The notes beneath the pieces were generated by a model that worked only from the letters and a program-made list of their open reading frames with translations, was not told the DNA's origin and made no database searches. 64,000 nucleotides of DNA from Lachnospiraceae bacterium. GTDB lineage: Bacteria > Bacillota > Clostridia > Lachnospirales > Lachnospiraceae. Numbering within the stretch: position 1 is the first letter of the stretch; each line of letters starts with the position of its first letter. Below are positions 1 to 7,018 of this stretch, piece by piece. The position numbers and the translations under genes are program-made. The stretch covers positions 1-64,000 of the forward strand of contig JAQUXP010000014.1 of assembly GCA_028692395.1 (NCBI GenBank), read 5' to 3'.

Positions 1-320
1 TAAAATGAGTTTGCCATCGTGTAAACCTGCTGATCTCTCAAACGTTCCAGTGTATGTGAGGTATGATAGACTTCACACCCCGGGTAAATCCGAAACTTCT
101 CCGGCAGGGTACCGGCAAACCTCTGTAATTCCTGTAATGCAGCATCCACAGCTGATTTCTGAGGGGTATAATATCCCCTGCGATAATGTGGAGTTACGAT
201 CAGATTCCGAACTCCATCTTCGTATAACTTCTGCAGCATCTGTTTTGACACTTCTATATCTTTTGCACCGTCATCAATCCCCGGAAGGATGTGACAATGA
301 ACATCATATAATTCCTTCAT
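1..320 (-). CDS. CpsB/YwqE-type PHP-domain tyrosine phosphatase (partial)
   Basis: The gene starts at an ATG at 320 (protein begins MKELYDVHCHILPG) and runs off the left edge after about 106 codons with no stop. The HCHILPG.DDGA motif near the N-terminus and the following VTPHY segment are metal-ligand motifs of PHP-fold phosphatases such as CpsB and YwqE. Those enzymes dephosphorylate bacterial tyrosine kinases that control capsule and exopolysaccharide assembly. A GGGGAG ribosome binding site lies about 9 bases upstream and a good promoter lies at 357-385. A polysaccharide locus may therefore continue to the left, but that is inference because nothing further is visible. Family assignment is fairly sure; the exact substrate is unknown. 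Confidence 0.8.
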   Translation of the reverse strand, partial: MKELYDVHCHILPGIDDGAKDIEVSKQMLQKLYEDGVRNLIVTPHYRRGYYTPQKSAVDAALQELQRFAGTLPEKFRIYPGCEVYHTSHTLERLRDQQVYTMANSF

Positions 321-356
321 AACAATGCTCTCCCCTTATGGCATATCCAAGTATCT

Positions 357-385
357 ATTATAATACTACCCTCCTCATATCGCAA
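357..385 (-). promoter_or_regulatory. Promoter of the CpsB-like gene
   Basis: On the minus strand TTGCGA (380-385) and TATAAT (357-362) are separated by exactly 17 bases, about 37 bases before the start codon. This is a housekeeping-sigma pattern. Confidence 0.6.
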
Positions 386-627
386 CTTATTTGTCTTTTT
401 GGCGCATTTTTTGTAATAATCCGTCATTTTTTCTCTTGTTTTAAACTCAAACTAACTCCAGATGTCTGGCAACTCAATTTTAACATACTTAATCAAGTGC
501 TTCAATGATAAATTTTTACAGTTTTTTCTTTATTTTAAGTTCTTTCTTCTATTCTTTACTTATTTTTACTTTACTTTAGAACACTTGTACTCCCATAACA
601 ATATATTTAAGAATGATACTTCCATAA
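386..627. other. AT-rich intergenic stretch without a gene
   Basis: Very T-rich DNA between the CpsB-like promoter and the left end of the IS element. A 67-codon open frame at 462-665 has no ribosome binding site and a low-complexity Phe/Leu/Tyr composition, and it crosses into the insertion sequence, so it is not called. No RNA gene was seen. Only the 13-bp repeat at its right end is of note. Confidence 0.5.
615..627. repeat. Left 13-bp direct repeat flanking the IS element
   Basis: GATACTTCCATAA directly abuts the left inverted repeat, and the same 13 bases follow the right inverted repeat at 2337-2349. This is the pattern of a target-site duplication. Confidence 0.75.
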
Positions 628-654
628 ACTCAAATGTAATTTTAAATTCCAGTT
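628..654 (+). repeat. Left terminal inverted repeat of the IS30 element
   Basis: It begins ACTCAAATG and ends TAAATTCCAGTT. The reverse complement of 2310-2336 matches at 22 of 27 positions, including the inner 12 bases without a mismatch. Confidence 0.8.
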
Positions 655-782
655 GGCAGGAGTAAATTCCATATGTCTGGAAATTACTCCTGCACACATA
701 ATTGCCATGTTGCCTAAATCAATACTAATTCTTTATAATGTAATTGCAGCTGATTGCCTGCCTGTGCTGATTGGAGATTATT

Positions 783-2096
783 ATGAAACCAAAAGGCAAT
801 CAGAAACATTTAATATTTGAACAACGTGTTGATATTGAAAAGGGACTTACTGAAAACAAATCCTTCTCTGAAATTGGCAGAATAATTGGTAAAGATCCTT
901 CAACTATCTCAAAGGAAGTAAGGCTTCATGCCTATACGAAAGAACGTCCCGATTCGAATTATACGAATCCGCCATGCATCCATAGAAAACAATGTAAACT
1001 TTCTTGTTTATGTGATGATCAGTGCGGTACACTTTGTAAGCTTTGCAGAAAAAAGGATATGCGATGTATTGACATCTGTCCAGGCTATGAAGTGCAGGAG
1101 TGCAAAAAGCTCTTAAAGCCGCCTTATGTCTGTAATGGATGTGGGAAGAAAACCCATTGCCTCATGCAAAGAACTTTTTATTCTTCCAAATATGCGCATG
1201 ATGAATATTGCAGTGTTCTTGTAGATAGTAGAGTTGGAATTAATCAGACGCCACAAAGCATTCAGAAAATGAATGACCTTCTTGTTCCTCTGATTAAAGA
1301 CAACCATCAGTCTATCGGACATATATATGCAACTCATGCAGAAGAATTAGGCTGTTCCAGAAGAACTCTCTATTCCTACATTGACTCTTGTATATTCGAT
1401 GTTCGAAATGGCGACTTAAGACGCGTAGTACGTTATAAAAAACGCAAGAAGTCCACACAAACTAGTGCTAAGGATCGTTCTTATCGCATCGGTCACAATT
1501 ACGAGGATTTCGAAGCATACATGAAAGAACATCCAGATTCGAATGTTGTAGAAATGGATTGTGTCGAGGGCAAGAAAGGTGAAAGTCCTACGATTTTAAC
1601 ACTTACTTACCGCAACTGTAATCTTATGCTGATGTTTCTTATGGAGCATCAAGATCAGGAATGTGTTCTTGAGGTTTTCATCTGGCTTGAAACAGTATTA
1701 GGACAGGAATCCTTTAAAAAACTTTTCCCAGTAATTCTTACAGACGGTGGTTCAGAATTTTCAGCTCGTACAGAGATGGAAGAATTCTGTAATGGAACCA
1801 AAAGTACAACGGTGTTTTATTGTGACCCATACAGTTTTTGGCAAAAAGGTATCTGTGAAAAAAATCATGAGTATATTCGCTATATCAAACCAAAAGGAGG
1901 TTCATTCGCTGATTTAGATGATACGAAAATCGACCTTATGATGAATCACATCAACAACGAGAAAAGAGACAGTCTAAATGGACATAGTCCATATGAACTC
2001 TCTCTTTTACTCTTGGACAATACGCTTCACGAAGCGTTAGGATTAACGGCAATCCCACCTGATGACGTTATGCTTTGTCCAAACTTATTAAAATAA
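783..2096 (+). CDS. IS30-family transposase
   Basis: A DDE transposase of 437 residues. The ATG at 783 is chosen over the in-frame TTG at 771 because a GGAG motif lies six bases before it. Order of parts: a helix-turn-helix at about residues 28-46 (FSEIGRIIGKDPSTISKEV), a cysteine-rich stretch at about 65-126 that looks zinc-binding, then the RNase H-like catalytic core. Candidate catalytic residues are Asp near 258 (VEMDCVEG), Asp near 320 (LTDGGSEF) and Glu near 358 (GICEKNHEYIR). The frame is unbroken and the gene fills most of the element. Cut-and-paste or copy-out transposition is the family function; activity here is inferred from intactness. Confidence 0.93.
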   Translation: MKPKGNQKHLIFEQRVDIEKGLTENKSFSEIGRIIGKDPSTISKEVRLHAYTKERPDSNYTNPPCIHRKQCKLSCLCDDQCGTLCKLCRKKDMRCIDICPGYEVQECKKLLKPPYVCNGCGKKTHCLMQRTFYSSKYAHDEYCSVLVDSRVGINQTPQSIQKMNDLLVPLIKDNHQSIGHIYATHAEELGCSRRTLYSYIDSCIFDVRNGDLRRVVRYKKRKKSTQTSAKDRSYRIGHNYEDFEAYMKEHPDSNVVEMDCVEGKKGESPTILTLTYRNCNLMLMFLMEHQDQECVLEVFIWLETVLGQESFKKLFPVILTDGGSEFSARTEMEEFCNGTKSTTVFYCDPYSFWQKGICEKNHEYIRYIKPKGGSFADLDDTKIDLMMNHINNEKRDSLNGHSPYELSLLLLDNTLHEALGLTAIPPDDVMLCPNLLK

Positions 2097-2309
2097 AATA
2101 GTACAAGCACAGGCAGATTTCACTGCACCAGAATTTAGTCTTACACAAAGGCATGTGGAATTTAGTCTCGCACACTATTTTCAGATGCCAGTTTAGAATG
2201 CGGTAAAACTATTATTATGGGTGCTTCTGGATTCATTATACGGCAAATATATGAAGTTGTTAAGGTGTAAAATAGAACTTAGTTCCGCAGATTTACTGTG
2301 GTTACAAGA

Positions 2310-2336
2310 AACTGGAATTTAGTTTTTCATTTAAGT
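2310..2336 (-). repeat. Right terminal inverted repeat of the IS30 element
   Basis: Partner of 628-654. It is followed immediately by the second copy of GATACTTCCATAA at 2337-2349. Confidence 0.8.
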
Positions 2337-2349
2337 GATACTTCCATAA
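2337..2349. repeat. Right 13-bp direct repeat flanking the IS element
   Basis: GATACTTCCATAA, identical to 615-627. Removing the element and one repeat copy restores a continuous intergenic region about 100 bp ahead of the response-regulator gene. Confidence 0.75.
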
Positions 2350-2448
2350 TTTGGTAGTATATAATCGCCTAAATACGTCATAACCATTACCCATCCACTC
2401 TGATATAATAAAATCAGATAAAAACGAATGCGAAACAACGGAGGGACC

Positions 2449-3147
2449 ATGAATACAATCTTGATTATTGAAGATGACGTCGATCTGGTGGAGGATCTGC
2501 AGGAAGCACTTGAGGATGCAGGCTATCAGGTTTGCTGTGCCTACACAGCAAAGCATGGTATGGAGCTGCTTCGGACAAAGCATATTGATCTGTGTCTGCT
2601 GGATATTCGACTGCCGGATGGCAATGGGTATGAAATATGTAAAAAGATGAGACATTTCTTCAATGGACTGATTATCATGCTAACCGCCTGCTGCAAAGAG
2701 GACGAGGTTGTTCGTGGATTGCAGATTGGTGCAGATGATTATGTGGTCAAGCCTTTTAAGCTCAAAGAGCTTCTGGCGAGGATTGAACGCCGCCTATATA
2801 ATATAGGAAAGCTGCAAAGACCAACGATAAACCATGTGCTCTGCAGCGGAGAGCTTATGATTGATCTGGAACACTATCAGGTCTGGAAGAATGATTGCAT
2901 GTTGAAGCTTGGAAGCCACGAATACCATCTGATTGAAAAACTGGTGACCAATCCCAATATTCTGATTACCCGAGAGAATTTGATTGACTATCTGTGGAAC
3001 AACGCCTATGAATCAGCAAATGATACCTCTTTGAATACACACATCTGTCGCTTGAGGGAAAAGCTGGGCAGATATCATGGAGTATCCTACATCGAGACAG
3101 TAAGAGGCATGGGACATCGCTGGGTGATCCCAATTGTTAAGAATTGA
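2449..3147 (+). CDS. OmpR/PhoB-family response regulator (orphan)
   Basis: A 232-residue regulator. The start is the ATG at 2449 preceded by GGAGGGA, rather than the upstream ATG at 2428. The receiver domain has the acidic pair Asp9/Asp10, phospho-acceptor Asp52 (LLDIRLPDG), Thr79 and Lys101 (VVKPF). The C-terminal half is a winged-helix DNA-binding domain ending in the usual TVRGMGHRW segment. It should activate or repress genes on phosphorylation by a histidine kinase, but no kinase is adjacent. The only kinase in the window is at 16595-17902, and that gene lacks a regulator. Whether the two pair is unknown. The IS30 element inserted just upstream may have changed its promoter. Confidence 0.9.
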   Translation: MNTILIIEDDVDLVEDLQEALEDAGYQVCCAYTAKHGMELLRTKHIDLCLLDIRLPDGNGYEICKKMRHFFNGLIIMLTACCKEDEVVRGLQIGADDYVVKPFKLKELLARIERRLYNIGKLQRPTINHVLCSGELMIDLEHYQVWKNDCMLKLGSHEYHLIEKLVTNPNILITRENLIDYLWNNAYESANDTSLNTHICRLREKLGRYHGVSYIETVRGMGHRWVIPIVKN

Positions 3148-3176
3148 ATAAATATTTTTAAAAAATCGTAATATTA

Positions 3177-3205
3177 TTGCCAGAGGTTTCTCTTTGTGTT
3201 ATACT
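3177..3205 (+). promoter_or_regulatory. Strong promoter of the structured RNA
   Basis: TTGCCA (3177-3182), a 17-base spacer, then TATACT (3200-3205). Transcription should begin near 3212, just before the closing stem of the RNA candidate. No open frame follows it directly. Confidence 0.7.
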
Positions 3206-3211
3206 TTGCAC

Positions 3212-3381
3212 ATGGGAAACCAGAGCACGGCGGCTCACCTTCTTTCGATGCCCTTGTTGGTCTTTGTTATAAGATCCTCATGGATACACGAAAATAGTCG
3301 CCACTACTTACAATAATGACAGCTGTTAAAGCAACGGCTGTGTAATTGTTGAGAGTAAACTGCTTCTGGTTTTCCCTTTTT
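3212..3381 (+). ncRNA. ssrS: Structured RNA, probably 6S RNA
   Basis: About 170 bases between a strong promoter and a T-run, without a reading frame. The ends pair: GGGAAACCAGAGCA (3214-3227) with TGCTTCTGGTTTTCCC (3361-3376), two small bulges, followed by TTTT. Inside, GGCGGCT pairs with AGTCGCC, and short hairpins (ATCC/GGAT and ACAGC/GCTGT) surround largely open sequence. A long closed rod with a central bubble and own promoter is the 6S RNA plan; 6S RNA traps sigma-A RNA polymerase in stationary phase. I identified it from shape and context only. A leader RNA is less likely because arcC has its own promoter downstream. Confidence 0.5.
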
Positions 3382-3409
3382 ATTATCAGGTGATCTGAAA
3401 GGGTTGCTC

Positions 3410-3438
3410 TTGCATTTTTACAGGGTTTCTACTATACT
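3410..3438 (+). promoter_or_regulatory. Promoter of the carbamate kinase gene
   Basis: TTGCAT (3410-3415), 17 bases, TATACT (3433-3438). It lies after the terminator-like 3' end of the structured RNA and about 90 bases before the arcC start. Confidence 0.65.
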
Positions 3439-3530
3439 ATAGACATGAATTATTTGTGATAAATTTTGCTGATAACTGGTCAGCTACTGGTCAGTTACAC
3501 ATATTAAAAATGATAAGCGAGGATTATTGG

Positions 3531-4460
3531 ATGGATAAGAAGAAAGTAGTAGTAGCGCTGGGTCACCGGGCGCTTGGAACAACACTCCCGGAACAGCAGG
3601 TTGCTGTTAAGACTTCCGCTAAGGTGATTGCGGATCTGATAGAGGCAGGCGCATCGGTTGTGATTACACACAGCAATGCTCCCCAGGTTGGCATGATTCA
3701 TGCGGCTATGAATGAATTCGGAAAAACACATGAGGATTATACGGTTGCTCCCATGTCGGTCTGCTCTGCTATGAGCCAGGGTTACATCGGCTATGACCTG
3801 CAAAATGCTATCCGGGCAGAGCTGCTTCGCCGGGGCATCTACCGTCCTGTCTCTACGATCCTGACACAGGTAACTGTGGATCCTTATGATGAGGCATTTT
3901 ACAAACCAAGTAAGATCGTGGGACGTATTCTCACCGAGGAAGAGGCAGACGCTGAGGAAGCGAAGGGCAATTATGTCACAAAGACTGCCAAGGGTTACCG
4001 TCGAATCGTAGCAGCTCCCAGACCACAGGATATTATCGAAATTGACACTATCCGTGCTCTTGTGGATGCGGATCAGGTTGTGATCGCTGCCGGCGGCGGC
4101 GGAATCCCGGTTCTCGCACAGGGTGAAGAGCTTCGCGGCGCAAGTGCTGTCATCGAAAAGGATCTGATCAGTGAAAAGCTTGCGGAAGGGATTCAGGCAG
4201 ACGAACTGCTGATTCTGACCAGTGAAGAGCATGTTTCTCTGGATTATAAGACCCCAACGGAAAAGCCGCTGGAAACCATCACCACTGCGGAAGCAAGAAA
4301 GTACATGGCGCAGGGACAGTTCGAAGCCGGATCCATGTTCCCGAAGGTGGAAGCTTCTGTTCTTTTCCTGGAAAAAGGTGGAAAACGGGCTGTGATCACT
4401 TCCATCGAAAAGGCAAAGGAAGGATATCTGGGTAAAACCGGAACGATTATCGAAAATTAA
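3531..4460 (+). CDS. arcC: Carbamate kinase (variant nucleotide-loop subgroup)
   Basis: A 309-residue amino-acid-kinase-fold protein. Carbamate kinase makes ATP from carbamoyl phosphate and ADP, the last step of arginine, citrulline or purine-derived ureido catabolism. The start is the ATG at 3531 (MDKKKVVVALG), preceded by GAGGA. Recognisable motifs are PQVGMIH and AAGGGGIPV. Two loops differ from the textbook enzyme: GHRALG replaces GGNA(L/I) near residue 10, and THSNAPQVG replaces HGNGPQVG. No arginine deiminase or ornithine carbamoyltransferase gene is adjacent, so the source of carbamoyl phosphate is not shown here. The gene is monocistronic, ending at the long hairpin at 4481. Confidence 0.85.
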   Translation: MDKKKVVVALGHRALGTTLPEQQVAVKTSAKVIADLIEAGASVVITHSNAPQVGMIHAAMNEFGKTHEDYTVAPMSVCSAMSQGYIGYDLQNAIRAELLRRGIYRPVSTILTQVTVDPYDEAFYKPSKIVGRILTEEEADAEEAKGNYVTKTAKGYRRIVAAPRPQDIIEIDTIRALVDADQVVIAAGGGGIPVLAQGEELRGASAVIEKDLISEKLAEGIQADELLILTSEEHVSLDYKTPTEKPLETITTAEARKYMAQGQFEAGSMFPKVEASVLFLEKGGKRAVITSIEKAKEGYLGKTGTIIEN

Positions 4461-4480
4461 GTATGTTTTTTTATAAAGGC

Positions 4481-4723
4481 GGAGCTGTCGCACTTTGACG
4501 TCCCCGGAGAGTCGACTGCGGTCAGACACTGTTTCGGAGTCCAAGAGCATATATCAAAGAATAGATTTTACTAAAAACGTAAACAGTCAGCACAAACTCG
4601 TTTCACTCAAACAGTGTGCTGACCGCTTACAACGTAAATTCTATTCTTTTTATATACTTAGGACTCCTGCAAATGTGTCTGACCGCAGTCGACTCTCCGG
4701 GGACGTCAAAGTGCGACAGCTCC
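4481..4723 (+). repeat. Long-hairpin repeat, copy A
   Basis: A 243-bp inverted-repeat element. The outer arms 4481-4529 and 4675-4723 are perfect 49-bp complements; the 145-bp core 4530-4674 folds further. The core shares CCAAGAGCAT, GTCAGCA, ACTCG, TGCTGAC and CTTAGG blocks with copies B (50750-50984) and C (60836-61076), whereas the arms do not resemble theirs. It starts 20 bases after the arcC stop and ends 5 bases before the stop of the convergent fucosidase gene. T-runs flank both sides, so it probably ends transcription from both directions. Open frames through it are by-products of the repeat. Confidence 0.9.
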
Positions 4724-4728
4724 TTTTT

Positions 4729-6990
4729 TTAGCATTTTCCTTTAATTTCTGTCAAGGTTTCATCAAATCGATATTGTTTTCCTGCCTGCAGTTTTACCTG
4801 GCGCTGGTATGCTCCACAGCAGAGCCGGGTTGTGAGATCACTGTCCGGCAGGAACACAGTCTCCTGCATTTTTCCATTCTTCCAGGTGATATCCACCGCT
4901 GCATTTCCCCGGACACGCAGTCCTTTCACGTATCCATCCGGCAGCTGTTCCGGAAGGGCGGGAAGAAGTAAGATCTGTCCGTTGTGACTCTGCACCAGCA
5001 TCTCGGCAATTCCGGTGGTTCCACCAAGATTTCCATCAATCTGAAAGATCTTTCCACGCTTATAATTATCCAGAGGATGATAATCCATCATATTGGGAAA
5101 GGTTGATTTATCAATCAGCTTTCTCAGATTCTCGTAGGCCTTGTCTCCCTCCTGCAGGCGGGTCCAGAACAGGATCAGCCACGCCCGGCTCCATCCGGTG
5201 TAGCCGCCGCCGTGTGAGATACGGTTCTCCAGCGTTATGCGGGCTGCCGCCGCAAGCTTTGGTGTGTTCTCCAGTGTAATCTGTGCGCAGGGAAACAGAC
5301 CGTACAGATGGGAGATATGACGATGTCCCGGCTCTGTCTCCTCATATTCCTCCTGCCATTCCATAATCTGTCCCCTGGAACCAATCTGAAACGGCGGAAG
5401 CTTTTTGTCCATCTCCAGGGCTTCTGCCACCAGTTCTGTCTTCCCAAGCTCTCTGCTGGCCGCTGCGAAATCCGAGAACAGCTGATGCAAAAGCTCATTG
5501 TCCATAGTAGGCGCCGCACACATACAGCCGGTGCTCCCATCCTTCTTGCGGTAGGTGTTTTCCGGTGAGACGGAAGGACAGGTTACCAGCTGCCCCTTCT
5601 CGTCCTCCACCAGAAAATCCTTGAAAAACAGGACTGCCTCATACAGCACCTGATAGTTTTTCTCCAGAAATTCCAGATCCTTCGTGAACTGATAGTGCTC
5701 CCAGATCTGCTGGGCCAGCATGGCGCCGCCCATCACCCAGAAGGTGGCGGGGATATACCGGTCCTGGGGTTCTGTGTCGGCATAGATGTCTATATTATGA
5801 TGTGCCATGAATCCGCCACAGCCATACATGCGCCTTGCGGTGTGCCTGCCGCTTTCCATCACCCTTTGCAGCATGGTAAAATACGGCTCGCTGCATTCAG
5901 ACAGATTGCAGATTTCCACCGGCCAGTAATTCATCTCCGTATTGATGTTGATGGTGTACTTGGACTCCCACGGGGGTGCAAAGTCTTCATTCCAAAGCCC
6001 CATCAAGGTTAAGGGGAGTCCACCCGGTCTGCTGCCGGAGATCATCAGATAACGTCCAAATTGAAAATAGAGGGATACCAGTCCCCTGTCTGATCCATCC
6101 TCCAAAAATGCTGCAATTCTCTGATCTGTAGGAAGTTCTTCCCACTTTGGATCACTGTCAAATTCCAGGGTAACCCGGTCATAGAGTCTCCTGTAATCTG
6201 CCCTGTGGTTTTCCAACAGCTCATCATTTTCCTTCTCACAGGCTTTTCTTACGGTCTGAAGTGCAAAGGTAAATGGATCCTTCTGACGAAAGCTGGTTGC
6301 TGCCGAAAAAATCAATGTTGCCTCTGTGGCTTGTGTGATAATCAGGCTTTCTCCTATGGTTTCTACACACCCGTCACAGGCTCCCACAGACAGTACACCA
6401 CAGTATTGCATGCCTCCGGTATCTCCATCAAAGGTTATCGTCTTTTCATCTGCCGCAAAGGAATGATCAAAGTTTTTCTCCCGGTCCAGATAGCAGGAAA
6501 AAGAAAGTTTTTCTTCTCCCACTGCTGACAGGTGTATCACTAACACGTCATCCGGGAAAGAGGCAAATACCTTCTGCTGATAAAATGTTTCTTTTCGCCG
6601 CCATTGTGTCACTGCCACCGCATCCTCCAGTAGCAGCTTTCTCTGGTAAGCGTCAGGTTCTTCCTCTTTGAGATCGTGATGGCTGATGTGAAGGGTTCCC
6701 AGGGTCTGATAGGCCCGCTGAGACTGTGGCGTACCTGCCATAGCATACAGGGCAAGCTGTTCCGCCTCCCTGACTTTTCCTGCAAATACCAGGCTTCGGA
6801 TCTCCTCCAGATGCTCCCGGCTGGCCGGATTGCAGCGGTCAATCTTTTCTCCGCTCCAGACGGTTTCTTCATTGAGCTGTATGGATTCCTCCCTGGGATC
6901 TCCATACACCATCGCCCCCAGGCGTCCATTTCCTACTGGGAGTGCTTCCTCCCAGTATATCGCCGGCTGTTTGTACCATATTTGTTTCAT
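4729..6990 (-). CDS. GH95-family alpha-L-fucosidase
   Basis: A 753-residue glycoside hydrolase of the GH95 plan. GH95 enzymes cleave terminal alpha-1,2-linked (and related) fucose or galactose from mucin and milk-type glycans by inversion. Family landmarks: GNGRLGAMVYG and LNEETVWSG near the N-terminus, NINTEMNYWP near residue 350 (the two catalytic-site Asn), GQIMEWQEEY near 540 (general acid Glu) and IDGNLGGTTG near 650 (Asp). No signal peptide or lipobox is visible, so it should act inside the cell on imported oligosaccharides. The gene follows a serine hydrolase gene by 28 bases and is probably cotranscribed with it. The exact linkage preference cannot be read from the sequence. Confidence 0.9.
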   Translation of the reverse strand: MKQIWYKQPAIYWEEALPVGNGRLGAMVYGDPREESIQLNEETVWSGEKIDRCNPASREHLEEIRSLVFAGKVREAEQLALYAMAGTPQSQRAYQTLGTLHISHHDLKEEEPDAYQRKLLLEDAVAVTQWRRKETFYQQKVFASFPDDVLVIHLSAVGEEKLSFSCYLDREKNFDHSFAADEKTITFDGDTGGMQYCGVLSVGACDGCVETIGESLIITQATEATLIFSAATSFRQKDPFTFALQTVRKACEKENDELLENHRADYRRLYDRVTLEFDSDPKWEELPTDQRIAAFLEDGSDRGLVSLYFQFGRYLMISGSRPGGLPLTLMGLWNEDFAPPWESKYTININTEMNYWPVEICNLSECSEPYFTMLQRVMESGRHTARRMYGCGGFMAHHNIDIYADTEPQDRYIPATFWVMGGAMLAQQIWEHYQFTKDLEFLEKNYQVLYEAVLFFKDFLVEDEKGQLVTCPSVSPENTYRKKDGSTGCMCAAPTMDNELLHQLFSDFAAASRELGKTELVAEALEMDKKLPPFQIGSRGQIMEWQEEYEETEPGHRHISHLYGLFPCAQITLENTPKLAAAARITLENRISHGGGYTGWSRAWLILFWTRLQEGDKAYENLRKLIDKSTFPNMMDYHPLDNYKRGKIFQIDGNLGGTTGIAEMLVQSHNGQILLLPALPEQLPDGYVKGLRVRGNAAVDITWKNGKMQETVFLPDSDLTTRLCCGAYQRQVKLQAGKQYRFDETLTEIKGKC

Positions 6991-7018
6991 GCTACCATGC
7001 TCCCTTCTGCTAAAGCTT

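Larger units (their letters stand above)
628..2336 (+). mobile_element. IS30-family insertion sequence, about 1.7 kb
   Basis: One transposase gene is bounded by imperfect 27-bp terminal inverted repeats (628-654 and 2310-2336; 22 of 27 positions match) and by identical 13-bp direct repeats. The element sits in the intergenic region between the CpsB-like gene and the response regulator, so no gene is visibly broken. The complete open frame, intact DDE residues and clean flanks point to a recent and possibly still active insertion. The 13-bp duplication is longer than the 2-4 bp I associate with most IS30 members. Confidence 0.85.

Noticed and set aside
462-665. 67-codon AT-rich open frame
   Set aside because: Low-complexity composition, no ribosome binding site, and it runs into the IS30 inverted repeat.
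4481-4723. Ordinary intrinsic terminator or MITE
   Set aside because: Far too long and internally structured for a simple terminator, and MITEs keep their ends while this family keeps its core and varies its ends.
4495-4971. 158-codon open frame on the plus strand
   Set aside because: It reads through hairpin repeat A and then antisense to the fucosidase gene. A similar peptide arises from repeat C (60849-61082), but the frame is stopped in copy B, so the likeness comes from DNA repeat conservation.
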